Shown: positions 12,253 to 25,157 of the stretch, one piece after another
Layout: each line of letters opens with the position of its first letter
Position numbering within the stretch: position 1 is the stretch's first letter
Source of the DNA: Zygnema cylindricum
Lineage: Eukaryota > Streptophyta > Zygnematophyceae > Zygnematales > Zygnemataceae
Direction: 5' to 3'
Length of the DNA stretch: 64,000 nucleotides
Assembly (NCBI GenBank): GCA_037447655.1
Contig: JBBHKE010000367.1
Location: forward strand, 62,001 to 126,000
Position numbers and translations under genes: made by a program
Notes under the pieces: model-generated
The model's database searches: none
The model's input: the letters and a program-made list of their open reading frames with translations, nothing else
Told to the model about the DNA's origin: nothing

Positions 12253-12889
12253 AATTCAAGTTCGACCATCGCTTAATATTGACCAGATTCCAACAGTGGG
12301 TGGTACTTTAGGTTTAGCCTCTCCACAGTATTTAATGAGGTGAAGAAACTAGATATAAAATCAGAACATAAAATTTGCAAGAGAAGTATTGATGAGGAGT
12401 ATGATTAAACAGATAGTAAGGGAATTCAATACAGGTATGATGGAGTAAGGAGGGAATCGGTCCGAGTGATAGGTCAGTGATAGATCGTGGGACATGTCTG
12501 GTACCGTTGTTTGAAGAATAGGGTTTGTCGGGATAGGCGGAGGAAAATTTGGGATTGTTAGTTCTGTACCGGTACGGTAGGTGGTACAATGTTGTATTGT
12601 GACTTGGGGTTTTTCAAGTGTTTAGTGGGATAGTGAGTGAGTTTACGGTAGGGAGTTAGGGTGGGAAAAGGCGAAAGAGAGTTGCAAGCTAGAGTTTTTC
12701 TGTCGTATAAGTGTCCGAAAATTTTGATTTCTGTCAAAAATATCCTTAAGTGACTTCGTCAGAATAGCCAGTGGTATTTATTTGTACTAGTGATTATTTA
12801 TACATCTGGTTGGAACTTTTGTCTCACACTGTGTTTTATGTTCTTGTAGCTTTAATGGCCTCCTTCCTTTTAAACTGTGTGGTTTGTAT

Positions 12890-14460
12890 TCGTTTTGCTT
12901 TGATGCCCTCCCTTCATTTAGATTAATGGCTCCTAAAGGTTCAAATGTTATGGGCTCGCCACATCTCGAAGGGCATTACATATGATGGAAGTAACTTTGC
13001 TGCAAGGGGATGTGAGGTGATGTCCATGTGTCGCATGTGACCCGTTTCCCACTTCTTGGTGACCTCGAATTGTTACATTTTGTGGGACACGTCCTTTGTC
13101 GTGGACTCTAGAATTTCCAAGGTCTAATCTCGCCATATCCAACAATCCACAGTTCACGGACTAACATGCCATGTCGAGTTTCTAATACCCTTCCCCACAT
13201 GAGTTCTACATTGACAATAATGATAACACCCTAACAGTCGGTCCATCGAACTGCCTGATTGTGAACTATTCGGACCAGATTTCAACCGTCGACCGAAGCC
13301 GAGACTCAGGGTGAGTGACAGTGAGTACTTCAAATCGGTCACCGTTATCTAGAAAGAATGGCAGCGAGAGGGCCATAATGATGCCGACGTCATTCATGAA
13401 CGTTAATTAAGAAGAATAGTTGATTCCCTTGGTTAACCGTGTTCAACTGGATCTTGCTCTTATTAGGTGGTTGTTCCTCTGGAATTCGTTTGTGTCGTAG
13501 TGGTGATGAGGTTGGGTAAAGCCTTTGTGTCCACTACGGCATTGTGGATGGGTGCCTCCAAGAAGTTCAGAAAATTTCGTTCCCCAAAAGCGGCCCGCGG
13601 AGGTGAGTAGATCATGCAGGTGAGTAGATCATCTTATCATGCACCCCGGAGTACACGTAGGAGGCAAAGGGTCCACCAATTCACAGAGAGAGAAAGAGAG
13701 AGTGAAATTTCGTAAGATTTGGCAGTAAATCCAAAGGTCTAACAGCGGTCCAACCACAATGTGAGCGTCTAGTTTTGCGGGGGTCGGTACGACCTGTGGT
13801 TCCTCCAAAAGTACAACCTCATCCTACCCTTTTGATCTTTTGAGGTCGTCTTTTTTGTTTTGACAGTCTTCGAGGTCTCTACATCTCACAATTTGGTTCC
13901 TCGAACCTTTAAAATTTTTCGTAAAGCTCTCGAGGGTATTTGTTGGTATTGTATTGCGAATTCCCTAAGCGGCTGGTGGAATTTTTGAGAGCTTGGACCT
14001 TTGAGTTGCAATTCCGAAGTCTTTTGACGTGGAAGTGGCTTCCTTCTTGTACCTTTTAAAACTTGAGGAAGGCCCCGAGGGCTCCGAGGGCTCCTTCAGA
14101 GAAGATTTGGTGGGACTAAGTCTTAGACCCCCACCGAGTTGTCGAAGAAGAACATGCTAGGGTTGACATGTATTTACGGCTTGCTATTTTAAGTTATGTT
14201 CCGCTGTTACCATTTTAGTTTATGTGTCGGTACTCACCCGGATATCGCGCTGGCAGTTTCCATCGTTAATTGATATTGCTAAGAACCGAAGAAATCGGAT
14301 TGGGAGGCCGTGAAACGCATATTTCAATATTTGGCTGGCACGATTGAAGTCGATTTTATATACAAAACAAGGGATAACTTGGAATGTATCGGTTATTAAA
14401 ATTTTGATTGGGGAGACGATTTCGACTCTGGAAAGTCGACGTCTACGTCAAAGGTCGCAA
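12890..14460 (+). mobile_element. Ty1/copia retrotransposon remnant downstream of the left gene
   Basis: A gag-like start near 12930-13040 (SNVMGSPH, then YDGSNFAA) aligns with the right-arm remnant. At 14228-14450 an RNase H-type segment reads THPDIALAV, then WEAVKRIFQYLAGT and DDFDSGKSTST, the classic copia C-terminal pol motifs, with in-frame stops. The middle is lost or scrambled (13.1-14.2 kb shows no clear pol domain). No LTRs were identified. Non-functional. Confidence 0.65.
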
Positions 14461-14464
14461 TCGG

Positions 14465-15340
14465 GTACCCGAATCCGTACCCTATCCGTACCCGACCGGC
14501 CGCGTCGGATCCGGAACGGATTCGAGTGCAAAATTGGGGCCGGCCGGATTCGGCCGGGTGATATAGAAAAAAAAAAAAAAAACAAATTTGGGTACGGCCG
14601 GGTAAGCAAAAAATGAAAAAAAATGAAGGTTTCGAATGTAAGTTCCACCACAAATATAGTACTGTATTGTACACCGTGAATTGCTATAAGCGTTAAGAAA
14701 TAATTAGTGTAAAAATCCTAATACTCAAAACAAATCTACAACCAGTTACAAACACAAAACTACAAAATTAGAGAGTCTCAAAGTCCCTAAAAAAAGCAAC
14801 ATGTGCTTGTAATGTCTCGATATTGAATGTATAAGACGACCATATTTTTGTCTTGTAACCGAGCTAGTTTTAATGTTGAAGCCTATCTATTGTAGTCTCG
14901 ACCAATCACAAGACTGTAACGTATAGTAGGTATTGTACCAGGTACCTTCCAAACCCTCACAATATCATTTTGCAGTCTCGGCCAATCATAAGACTAAAAT
15001 ATAGTAGGTATTATGCCAAGTACGTTCCAAACTATATATGGAATTGTAATAACGATTTATAGTATTTACAGTTTGTTCTCTAATGCCACGTCGGGTTTCA
15101 AAAGGTTTCATCAACACAGATTTCGCTACTACGACAACCAAATCCTAGTTACAAATCCTAGTTACAAATCCTAGTTACAGTGGTCCGATACATAATCTTC
15201 CGATGGATCCTTGTTCGTTGATAAATTTTGTCAAGCAGCTCCATTGTCGATTGAATAGTAGACCACTCCGATTATTCCACAAAAGTCACTATTATTGATT
15301 GGTGTATTCGAGTTACAGAATGCTTCCACTTGTCATTCAA
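14465..15340. other. Intergenic, no gene recognised
   Basis: Begins with a GC-rich block of CCGAATCCGTACCC/GGCCGGATTCGGCC words and a poly-A run, similar in style to blocks at 30.27 and 35.1 kb. Two partial direct copies of CAGTCTCGGCCAATCATAAG-like sequence lie at about 14890-15010. A short triplet of ACAAATCCTAGTT lies at about 15150-15178. No coding evidence. Confidence 0.5.
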
Positions 15341-15870
15341 CCTGGTTTTCCATAGATGAAATATTTGGTATCTACTTCCACACTAGCTTTACTAATGAAA
15401 ACTGCTTCAATACTACACCTACACCAAACAACCACAAGTTTAAGGGACATATTGAATCTTAAAACTTGGTACAAGTCGTTAGTCTATGATCTCCTCTCAC
15501 AACTAGTATTGTGCTCACTAAAGCTTACCAATAAAATATGCATCAAGTGGACACCCGCTTCCTAATTAAGTGCTCACCCACTTAGCCACACGTTTCCCTT
15601 GCAATAGTTCAACTTAGGAGGAGGCAATGCCTTGTTGAGCATCGTTGTGACTATCTTCTCATCTACCAATTATCTTTGCAAACCTTCTTTCTCTCTCAAA
15701 GTGAAGCCAAATATCCATATGCTTACTCTTAAAGTTTTTGCTCGGATCGATTGCCACCGCACCGGCCGCCTCATTGTCACACTAGACGACTTGGGTTCAC
15801 TTATGAATCCCAAATCCCGTGGGAAAGAATTCCCCAAGAGCTGTTCCTTGATAGCTGCCAACCAAGTATT
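15340..15870 (-). mobile_element. Ty1/copia pol C-terminal remnant
   Basis: The minus strand at about 15790-15690 reads CDNEAAGAVAIDPSKNFKSK and then HMDIWLHFERE, matching the copia RNase H signature (DN..A...A.NP....SKHIDI..HF.RE). Stops on both sides mark it as dead. It is opposite in orientation to the 14.2-kb remnant, so it is a separate insertion. Confidence 0.65.
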
Positions 15871-16836
15871 GTGATTCCAAAGTTGACTAAGTAGTTACTT
15901 CGTGCAAATTGCTATACTAACAACATGTCCCTATCCCTCTCTGTAAAACTTTATAGCCTAAATGTCTCACCATATATAGAAAAAAATTCACTGAGAGTAG
16001 CGCTCCTTGATAGCTGCAATGGCATCCACGTATTCCGAATTCGTTCGTTTTCTTTTGGTGTACGGTCTACTGAATGGAAAAGCGAAAGGAAACAGATTAT
16101 AATGTGGGCGGAAGTGTTCCGTCGGCATGTAGCTGTCGATAGACGGGGCGGGTTGTTCGGGGAGTCGGGATAGGTCGAGACAGTCCTTTTAAGTGACATA
16201 CGTCACAACATCTATTCGTACGGTCACTGTTGCGAGAGAAAATCAATGCAACTGGTGTGCACGTCGGCACTCTTGTCTTCTTCTGGTTCATTAGCTCGGT
16301 GCAATCATTGAATCTTTGTAACTACTACATGTATGCAATCTCTGTGTCCTCTCTGTGTTTCTCTCGTACTTAATAATTCTACTCTACGAGTGCACCTTGT
16401 CATGGATGATAATAGTTACGAGGTTATAGGTAAACACCCATTAAAGTTAGTCAGTATGATGGGACAAACTTTGTAGTGTAGGAAATGATTAAATGGCATT
16501 TTTGTCAAAGAAGAAGTTTTATGAGAATAGTTGCAAGGCACTCAGTTGTGCCGAAATGTCTTTGCAGGAAATTCGGTTAATGAAGCTTTTGACGCTGCCG
16601 CGAAGTTAGTTAGAAAGTGGTTGGACAAGGAACAGCTTATTAAATTATGATCCATGTTGCATAGATGTGAAAACCTAATTCAATTGTTCTTTGTTGCAAG
16701 TCTTATGTAAAAGGGACTCTAAAATGTGGTGAGTAACCTGGGGTGCCGATGGCATAAAAGACCTATTTTGTAAAAACCTATTTTGTAAAACACCAAGAGT
16801 GATACTACCTGGAGGGGGTATCACTCCCCCACCGGG
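15870..16836. other. Intergenic, no gene recognised
   Basis: AT-rich unique-looking sequence, possibly LTR or flank of copia remnants (Cys/Leu-poor short frames only). No domain or splice pattern that I can support. Confidence 0.4.
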
Positions 16837-17057
16837 TACACCGTGAATCGCTATTAGTGTTAATGTTTTTTTTGCCACTTAAAACATCTTTTCTCCGTAC
16901 ACACTTGTCGGATTGTAGGTCGGACGGTTGCGATTGAAAGGTAGGATTCTCAGCTTCCGGTTGGCGGTTTCAAACTGAAAATCGGACAAGTGTGTACGGA
17001 GAAATGATGGTTTAAGTGGCAAAAATTCTATTAACACTAATAGCGATTCACGGTGTA
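16837..17057. mobile_element. 221-bp miniature inverted-repeat element (TACACCG family)
   Basis: Terminal inverted repeats TACACCGTGAATCGCTATTA at the left and its reverse complement at the right, with subterminal CTCCGTACACACTTGTC inverted repeats. TA flanks both ends. Non-coding. Relatives of the same length occur at 40325, 51357 and 58903. Confidence 0.85.
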
Positions 17058-18100
17058 GTTCCCATAGAAACAGAATTTGAACCAAATTTAGGATTGGTGG
17101 GAGGTATCGGTTCGGGAAATTCATTCAAAGGGGAACCGTCACTTGGAATTCCACTTTCAATGATTCACTTTTCACTTGTGCTGTTTTCCAAGAGCAGTCA
17201 TTGTTCCTTTGGTGCTTTCAGTGGCTTTACCTCGCCAACATTTTTAAGATGTCAAACCCGAACCCGTTTTTTAAGTCTATACAAAAAATAGTTTGATCTC
17301 ACCGGTTTTAGACAAACTGCAGAAAGGTAGTCAAAGAACGAACAAACGAACGAACGAAGGAAAAAACAAGAAGAATTTGAACGAACAAAGGAACATATAA
17401 ACACACAAACAGAAATGTCTCCAAAATCATGACATAAGAGAATCACCATGAGCGAGTCAAGCAGAGGAGTTAGTACGACTTCTTGAGGGTCCTAAATGGT
17501 GGTTAGAGCATCTGGCAGGTTGGTGGTTTGATTCGTGAGAGGATGTTTCATCCACTTTTTCCAAGTTTATTTTTTTCTCCCTTTTTCTCTACTCCTTTAC
17601 TCCCTCATTTTTTTTCACCCGCTCTCCTATTTCTTGGCCCCTCTCACTCTTACCTCCATTATTCAACGACCTTTGGCTTTGTAAAACCTGGTCGGATATA
17701 TATTTTTAAACTGTTTTAAGCATAACATTCACTAACTGCACATGTCGAACTTGCACAAGATGAGAAAGGTGTGCGTAAAATTTAATGTATGCAAAAGAAG
17801 AGCCTACATGGAAGGAGCCCCATTGTCCCAATCTGGTAGGGTGAAAAAGGTAGGGATCCACACTAAACACATGTGATCCACCACTAAGTTGGAATGTGAA
17901 AGCACTATTTTCCATACTAATGAGCTGTCGAACAACCAGTCAGTAAGGAAAAGTTACATAAGAACGAAAAATCCATTGATACAAGTTGATTGACAAATCC
18001 CAGTTAAAGGAAAACTCTTAAGTAACTTGTTCCGTGTGCAGTTAGCGATGTGTAACACACACATTTTCAAGAATATACATAACAATCACAATAAAATAAA
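17058..18100. other. Intergenic, no gene recognised
   Basis: Contains an (AACG/AACA)n-like run at 17333-17410 and a CT-rich patch at 17550-17650. Short frames only. No conserved motif found. Confidence 0.4.
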
Positions 18101-19790
18101 CATGATTACGTCGAGAATGGTTTAGAGTGGTACTGACTCTTAAAATGAAAGCAAGCTATTTCCCAACAAGACGTGCTCGTAAAGCAAGTTTTTTCCCAAG
18201 TAGGCACAACGTGCACCAATGAGTAGTACAATATCAATCGAAAAGGAATAATGTGTGAAACCTCAAGACGAACCGAACATCCCCTCTTAGAAGCGATGTA
18301 GTGTCCGTTGTAGTGTCGTGTGCTTGAATAAACTCTCCCCCAAAAGTGCAACGACGCAAATAGACGACATCGGGATGAAAGAAGACGGTCACACCGGCAA
18401 ACAAGAGAGCCAAGTGAAGGTGAACGAGGGAGGCCAAGCTTAGACCTGAGGTTTGTGGTGAATTGAGCAAGTTTGATATGTAGAGTGGATAAAACAGGTG
18501 TAGCTAATAGCCAAGCTCCGAAACCATGTCCAGTTAAGAGAGAAAGGGCGCACATCATTAATCAGAGGGAAGCGCCTCGAGAAACTCGGATTCAATGGCG
18601 GCGACAACCTTATAAAAAATTGTTTCATAGACAAGCACAATTGATTTCGTAACAAGGGTTGAGAGAGGCGACATATCTCCTAAGACACGAGGTGAATTCA
18701 TAGTTAATTCATGCGTGCCTTTTTTTATATTTTTTTACAATTATGCATTATTTTTAGGGGATTTCAACTTTTCGTAAAAGGCGTATGCTTCTCGTTGTAC
18801 GGAAAAAAAACTGAAAAGAATTTGTCCGAGATTTGAAGGCGTTTAGGACAGTTACTCGTTTCAACAAAGCCGCCATTGAAGTCGCAACCGGAGGGAAGGG
18901 GTAAGAATGGAAAGCGGTAGCGGAAGCGCGGAGGTCCCACTAATGAGCAAAGGTAAACAAAGGACCTCCCAAGAGGTTCGCCCGACGAGTACCAGTCGTA
19001 GAGGAAAGAGGAGCTAAAGCACTATATGGACAGAGATTATAGGTGTTGTTGGCAACAGGAAGGGAAGAGATAGGAAGGGAAAGCACCAGCGGAAGCATGG
19101 AGGTTCTGGTAATGAGCAAAGGTAGAAAAAGGTCCCCCCAAGAGGGTAACCTGACGAGCGCCAGTCGTAGAGGAAAGAGGAGTCAAAACGTTATCCTGAT
19201 AATGAGAGGTTGTTGGTCATAGAATAAAAAGCGCGCACAAAGGGGAACGTTTGGACAATCTGGGGAAAGGGCAGCCATAAGCTCTATAAAAAATGATGTT
19301 CCGATCCATAGTATTGAATGCTTTAGAAACATCACCTTGAAGAACTAACCAATCTGGATGGACATCCGACAAAGCTTAAGACCCGCTGCTGAAATATGAG
19401 GGAAAGTGGTAAGGGCATCAATGAAAACATCTTAATCCAAAGACACTCCAAAGGCTCAAGGTGTGAATAGTTTGGGATAAAAAGGCATATGCGGTGGATG
19501 AAGTGCTCGAAGGACCTCAACTGTCATGTCACAAAAGACCAAGCAACAAGGTTTAATGGCTGGAGGGCACAAATAGCTCGAGAAAACCAACACGACCCTA
19601 ATGAACAACTTGCCGATATGAGGATGGAACATCTGAAGGCCCAGGTGGACCACTATATGTGAAAGAAGATGAGCACAATAATTATGATAATAGGAAATGT
19701 GAGAAACAATAGTAGGAACAAGTAAACCTGCGTGATCGCGTTCAAACCATCTCATACATGCATGATATTGCTGCAATTTAGAAATATAGC
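18100..19790 (-). mobile_element. Degenerate non-LTR-type reverse transcriptase remnant
   Basis: On the minus strand a palm-domain segment reads LQGDVSKAFNTMDRNIIFY at about 19345-19290. Downstream is TTGxR followed by LLGGPF (about 19175-19115), the expected order of RT motifs A and primer-grip region. Further on lies a Cys/His-rich C-terminal-like stretch (LRSKLGLPRSP, then CRC) at about 18470-18330. Frames change repeatedly. A segment of about 185 bp around the LLGGP motif is duplicated (18945-19010 and 19120-19180). Dead element. Confidence 0.55.
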
Positions 19791-19799
19791 TTCATTGAA

Positions 19800-20640
19800 T
19801 AGTTTTTTTGCGATGATTCCAGCAGACTAAACTCTGTCACCCACTTAAAAACCAAAAAAAAAACACTTAAAATCACTTAAGGATGAGGATGAGGATGAGA
19901 AATACATAGGTTCAAACTTTCTGAATATGCTGCCGTAAATTTCAATACCAAATATAAATGTAATATTCATCAGGATACCATAGAGTTGCAGCGAAAGCGG
20001 ACGGACATGATTCCAGCGATTATCATCTGCAGATTCTGTTTAAAAGTGGCAATTTTGAAGAGTTGTACATATTTTTATTCCCCCGTAGACCTGCGATGTG
20101 AATTTAAAAATAGGTTGCAAAGTATTTTCTTTTTCAACCTCATAGTCTTTTAAAGTTCATGTACATAAGAAGAAAGGGCCAGTACCAGCCTCAAGATGTA
20201 GAAATGGATAAGCCATGTAGCAACACAAAAACAAAAAACCATATAAATAATTAAGACGTTAAGCAAGTCAAAAACAGAGCACCATATAAACGAATTGGTC
20301 GTTTAGCAAAGCAAAAATGGATCACCACATAATTAGGAGGCCACACACATGTATGGACTGACCTAGACAAGTGACATTAACATATCTCAACTCAACTTGA
20401 GGGACAACTATCTGCTGTATTCATACCCATCCTATTACGTCTCAGAAAAAGAGCAATATGACAGATAATAAAACCAGCACTTGTAACATAACCTCTACTG
20501 CAACCTGCAACTAAAAGACAAAACCTAAAGAAACGAACAGTTAATTTGCAGGAAACTTTTCATTAACCCACATCTTAGTTCAATGTTTGCAGGCCTGCAC
20601 CCAGAGACGTCCACAAAGACAAATAAGAGTATATATACAA
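19800..20640. other. Intergenic, 3' side of the minus-strand gene
   Basis: AT-rich, no coding signal. The last part (about 20640-20759) is expected to be the 3' UTR of the 20760-23416 gene. No polyadenylation signal could be fixed with confidence. Confidence 0.4.
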
Positions 20641-20759
20641 GGGTGATACAGAGAAAAGCAGCAAAGCTCTGAAAGTTCAATCACTGCTCGGACAACGGAG
20701 TTGGGAATCGGAACGGAACGGAGTGGAACGGAATCTCATTTCCTGCTAACTTTTCAGCT

Positions 20760-23416
20760 TCACATCCACTGCTTTTCTGGTACTCCCACAATAGGCAACC
20801 TGCTGAAAACTGCCCATGTGATGTCCTCTACCACGTTCACTGCAAGTACAAGAGGACGAAGAGGCCAAAAACATTCCAAACCACGAACCAGCTGTAAAGT
20901 AACTGCTTTTGCCCCAGTCAGAGCCAAAGTCCTGAGAGCATCTACTGACGGTATTCGGAGAATAACATATCCTGGTACTCTGTATTCAGCATTCTGGAGC
21001 CGGTTCATGAGAAACTCTACTTTCATCTCCATCTCCTCTAACCTCAGAAGAAGTTGCTCATCAGGAGTCAAGTTACAGTCCTGGAGGTAACATTGTCCTT
21101 CCTCTTCGAACTGTTGTTTCGCTTCACCTTCACTGGCTATGGCCACCTCTACCACAGCTTGCACGTCAATGCTTTCAACAGGTATCACATTCTCCTCTTC
21201 CTCCATTTCTAATCCATTTTCAGCCCTCAAATTACACATAACCTCCGAAACACTATCTGCAGATTCATCCTCCACTTCCTCTGTTTGACAAGCCAGGATC
21301 CTGGCCACCTCCCCTTTTTTGTTGCCTGAGTGTGGGCTCTCAGGAGCACTTGCAGATTGGCTACTAGCAAAACTATTATACATACTCTCGACACCGTGAG
21401 ATGCACTATATTCGCTCATCACTTCGTCCCCCCCTCTTCCATGACTACCGGAATCTTCTTTTGAGGAATCCCACATTATCCTCGAAGAACCTAGCTTATC
21501 GTGCAAAGAACGTTCTGCCGTGAACATGGTGCCCAATTCCTCCTCAGAGCCTCCCATCGCCTCTACCCCTTCTCCTTCTCTCCTTCCTATCCTCGCCAAT
21601 GTTTCGCTGAACCTCACTGTTGAGTCTCTCTTTTCTCGGCCGTATCCTCTCTGAATAACTGTCGCTAACTGGCTATGAGCCTCTACTTTGTTCAGCTCTT
21701 CTGCGATCAATGAAAATTCGTCTTCCGCATCAACCTCAGCCTGGGAAAACTTCACAGCCATATTATGAGGCGGTAGCAATTCTGTTCTCAAATCATTGTC
21801 TTCAAATCGGATCTGACCACCAGGAGGCTGCAAAAATACATACTAACATTCATTGTAAGAAGGTTTGCAAGAAATTCATAAATGTGAAGTCTGCGTGATA
21901 CCATTCAAGGTCAATATCACCTTAAACTTCTAGACTACTTCAGTGTGACACAGAGAAAACAAGTAAAAACTGATTATATTCTTGTCATGTCAACGAACAA
22001 AAACAAACAAACAAGCATAAAGAATCCAACAAGCATCTACCGGGTGTAGGAAAATGGACACTCACCACGCAGACAGGCAGACCTACGGTGCTTGCAAGTG
22101 TATACCGGACGGGGGAGGCTCCACGTGGTTCCATGAAAGTGACTTTTATCTTCTCTGACACTCCCTCAGGGAGTCTCCGTGGTGAAGGATTTGAGGAGCT
22201 AGATGCTTCCTGGAAGACCACAGCCTTAAAGTGGTTAGCCAAATGACATACTTTAAAGTCTCGTATTTCAGAGACCTGAAACTGTACAAACCGCCCCAAA
22301 AACGGAGTAAACATAAAAAGCCATACGTAAAGCCTATATTTTAGCGTTTATAGCGCAAAAAAAAAAACTGAAGTGAAGAACAACATTTTCCACCAAAAAG
22401 GGCCAGACACAACACTATGAACCAATTCATTTTCAGCCAGTGTTTGTTTCCACTCCAGTAAGTTAAAAAAAGGTGTAAGAACTTCCCGTCAACAAATTAA
22501 CTCACAAAAAGACAAATTAACTCACAAAAAGGCAAATTTTTAACGGAAAAATCAAACACAAAGCAAGATATTCAGCTCATTCAATAAGTAGGTGGAAGAA
22601 CCAAAGAATATGACAGAACAAAACAAAAAAAAAGATAGGTCCCTCGAGCAGCCAACAACTTAATAGTCGCAATAACTCTGCTTCTGGAGACACTCAAATT
22701 GAGGCCAGAAGTTAGTAGAAAAATAATCAATTGAATACATGCAACGTCAGATTTTTTATTAACAGAAGAACAAGTCGTTTACTGAGCTGGATAAACCACT
22801 TTAACAAGACGGTGACAAGGAGTAGTGTCCGCAGTTTGACAAAAAAGGTCGCAAAAAACTTCATCACAATCAGTCACAAAACAAACAAAATTCACAAAAT
22901 CAACCAATGAGGTTAATTGCCTTCATAAAATCCATATTTCAGCACCGATGCCAGAAACAGCAAAACTAGGAAAGAGCCATAGCTTAGCCTAAAAGGCCTT
23001 GCAAACCGTGACAACTTCCAGAATGCCATACTTGCAGCGCAGAAAAATGACCAGAATACACAACCAAAGTCTAAATTTCAGCTGACTCTGGACAATTGTG
23101 AAAGCAGACACGTTCTTATAGAGAAAAAAAAAATGCATCCAACACAGGATCCTCATAATAAGACCTTGATTGCTTTTATCAGATTGATGAGCTATAACCA
23201 ATTACCTGCTTTAGCAAAATGATTCAATTCAAAAAAAAACAGCCTTTTACAAGGAAAACTGACAAGCGATAACTCAAAGCATTCGTCAACTGGTCATGGA
23301 TTTCATAGAAATGGACAAAAAAGAGTCATCGATAGGCCGAAGCAGGCCAGTATTCTCACAAGCTGATGCTGCCATGTCTCGTCTCCTGAAGCCACTCTCT
23401 TTAACTCAGCCGCCAT
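20760..23416 (-). CDS. Conserved-looking hypothetical protein, 444 residues, 3 exons
   Basis: Exons on the minus strand: 23360-23416 (MAAELKRVASGDETWQHQL), 22066-22275 (70 residues beginning VSEIRDFKVCHLANHFKAVV), 20760-21827 (355 residues and TGA). All three join in phase 0; donors are GTGAGA and GTGAGT, acceptors TTTCAG and TTGCAG. The exon-2 stretch is globular. The middle of exon 3 is acidic and Ser-rich, probably disordered. About residues 340-375 form a likely coiled coil (LLLRLEEMEMKVEFLMNRLQ). The C-terminal 90 residues are hydrophobic and basic (RTLALTGAKAVTLQLVRG, then PLVLAVNVVEDITWAVF), suggesting amphipathic or membrane-associated helices. I do not recognise the family and assign no function. 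The splice phases and long open frame make it a real gene. Confidence 0.7.
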
Positions 23417-23869
23417 GGTCTGTCGTTGGTTGGAACTGTTTTCGCAGCTGGATAGAGGTTATTCAAAATTGAAAAAAGTATCAACCATGGCTTCAGCAGC
23501 AGAAGATTTTTCTTCTGTTAGTACCTGCAATGACAGCAAGGAAATGATGGCGTAAAGTAACCAGGAAACTCAGCTACACTGAAGTTTCATGCTTTTATGG
23601 ATAGAACAATCTTCTGCAACGACTGGCATGTTTAATATGTAACTCAGCATAAACTTTGTTCAGAATCAGTATTATTTTATGGCAAGTACACACTTAAATA
23701 GCTATTCATCAGTTACTCATACTAGTTTACGAAAGTAGTATTGCATCATCCACCTCCTGCCAGAGTGGATCCGAGTCAGCCCTTACCAAGTCCCTTCTGT
23801 CGCCTTCCGAGCGGGTTTTGAATTCGAGGTTCCTTTCTCAATCGTATCCGGCCACTGTGCGTTTGACAT
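23417..23869 (-). promoter_or_regulatory. Spliced 5' UTR with a possible 29-codon upstream ORF
   Basis: Upstream of the ATG at 23416, an acceptor (CATTGCAG at 23525) and a donor (ACTTG/GTAAGG at 23787/23786) define a 262-bp intron. An ATG at 23869 opens MSNAQWPDTIEKGTSNSK and, after splicing, stops two codons into the next exon. This is either a 5' UTR with a short uORF or a small unrelated frame. Confidence 0.35.
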
Positions 23870-23899
23870 CTGCCGTCCGATAAAGGTGTACAAAAGTAG

Positions 23900-24390
23900 A
23901 TGCTCGTACTAACGGTCCGATTCTATTTATTTCTAACTGGCAACAGTCCGTATAACAAAATAGTGATGGCGGTGCAGCAAATTGCCATTTCTTGTCGACC
24001 GTGACAGGCAGTTATGACATAATCGAGACGGAATCCCAAAGTTCCCCTTTGTCGGTTTGTCCCCACAGGGGATTCTCATATCCCCACAGGCCCTTCCGGA
24101 ACTCCTGCTGGAATGCTCATGCGTTGATATATCCACCGTGTGAGATCTTATTGCATCCTAGATGCATGTTTTTAGGGCTTGCGATCTTGGCCATCTGTCA
24201 TCAATCCGGGCCTAACGATGCATTTGCGTCAAAAAACAGTACAGTGGCAAATTTGCAACACGGTGGAGGTATATCAGAGGTTCATAATTTCAAACAGTAG
24301 AATCTGCCAGAAAGAGCCTTCCCAGGGTTACGTCTTTATGGGCTTCGTTATTACTCAGCTTGTAACCAAGGGTATGTCCCCATGTGAATA
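23900..24390. other. Intergenic, upstream of the minus-strand gene
   Basis: No gene seen. Contains the direct words TCCCCACAGG twice at 24060-24090. A fragment GGGTATGTCCCCATGTG near 24370 is the terminal repeat of the TIR-element family that fills the next 8 kb. Confidence 0.4.
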
Positions 24391-24391
24391 A

Positions 24392-25157
24392 GGGTGCGTC
24401 TCTATGTACTTCAAACTTAGAGTTTTTTTTTTGTTTTTTAGCGCAGATCCGGCGGACCCGGATTTCGGGTGTCCCTATGTGTACCAAACGAAATTGTCAC
24501 TTTGGGCGTGACGATTGTATACGTCGACAAAGCCCGTGACGGCTGTCAACGTCTACAATCTGTGATGACCCACGTCATTTTTCGTAACTGCTTGTGACGT
24601 TGCGTGACTTTTCGTGACATTGTAGACCTACCGCCCTCCAGCCTGTGCCGTTTCACGGTTGAAGAAGATGCGTTTTGACTTTGCGTCTATTGTCGGCTCG
24701 ACGTGAAATGGCATCGGAATAGTGAGACCCCTGCAAAAAAAAATTCCGTACCGGATGGAAACGGACAAAACAAAACAAACTGTGTACTTCTCCTTTGTCG
24801 TATTAGACAAAAACGGACAAAACATAGCGAATCGTGTACACTTCCACGTCGCTTGAATTCGTCTGAAGTTTTTGAACAAAAAATTACACTGCGAATACGT
24901 GTTCCTATTTGTTTATAGAAAAACCCTAATTTTAAAACACATCGGCCCTGTATTTTAAAGATAAGGTTGAAGATGACGTTTTTTGTCGTCGAAGTGGGTC
25001 GAAAAACACAAGACGACAACATGTAGTACATTTTAAATTCGACGATGACGCAAAATGTACTTTTTTTTTCTATTTTATTGTACGGTTGAAACTTACGCGG
25101 TACAGCTCTAAGTTTTACAGGAAAACGACAGAAAAAAACCCTTACTTAAGCACACAG
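24392..25157. mobile_element. Non-autonomous TIR element, GGGTGCGTC family, copy 1 of cluster
   Basis: Starts TAA/GGGTGCGTCTCTATG, carries the GATCCGGCGGACCCGG box near one end and ends at CTTAAGCACACAGAGAC, where it is fused to the interior of the next copy. About 770 bp. No transposase. Confidence 0.75.

Larger units (their letters stand above)
2000..13060 (+). repeat. Left arm of the large inverted duplication
   Basis: From about 50-100 bp upstream of the signal-peptide exon to about 200 bp into a copia remnant, this arm matches the reverse complement of 53.9-63.4 kb. Matches include promoter-proximal sequence, every exon, intron edges and 3' flank (for example TTGATGCCCTCCCTT near 12900 and its partner near 54080). 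Identity is high in exons; introns are broken by indels and arm-specific insertions, so the duplication is old. Boundaries are read by eye and uncertain by about 100 bp. Confidence 0.8.

Noticed and set aside
18106-18558. 150-codon minus-strand frame as a gene
   Set aside because: It sits inside the decayed reverse transcriptase remnant and matches only its C-terminal style.
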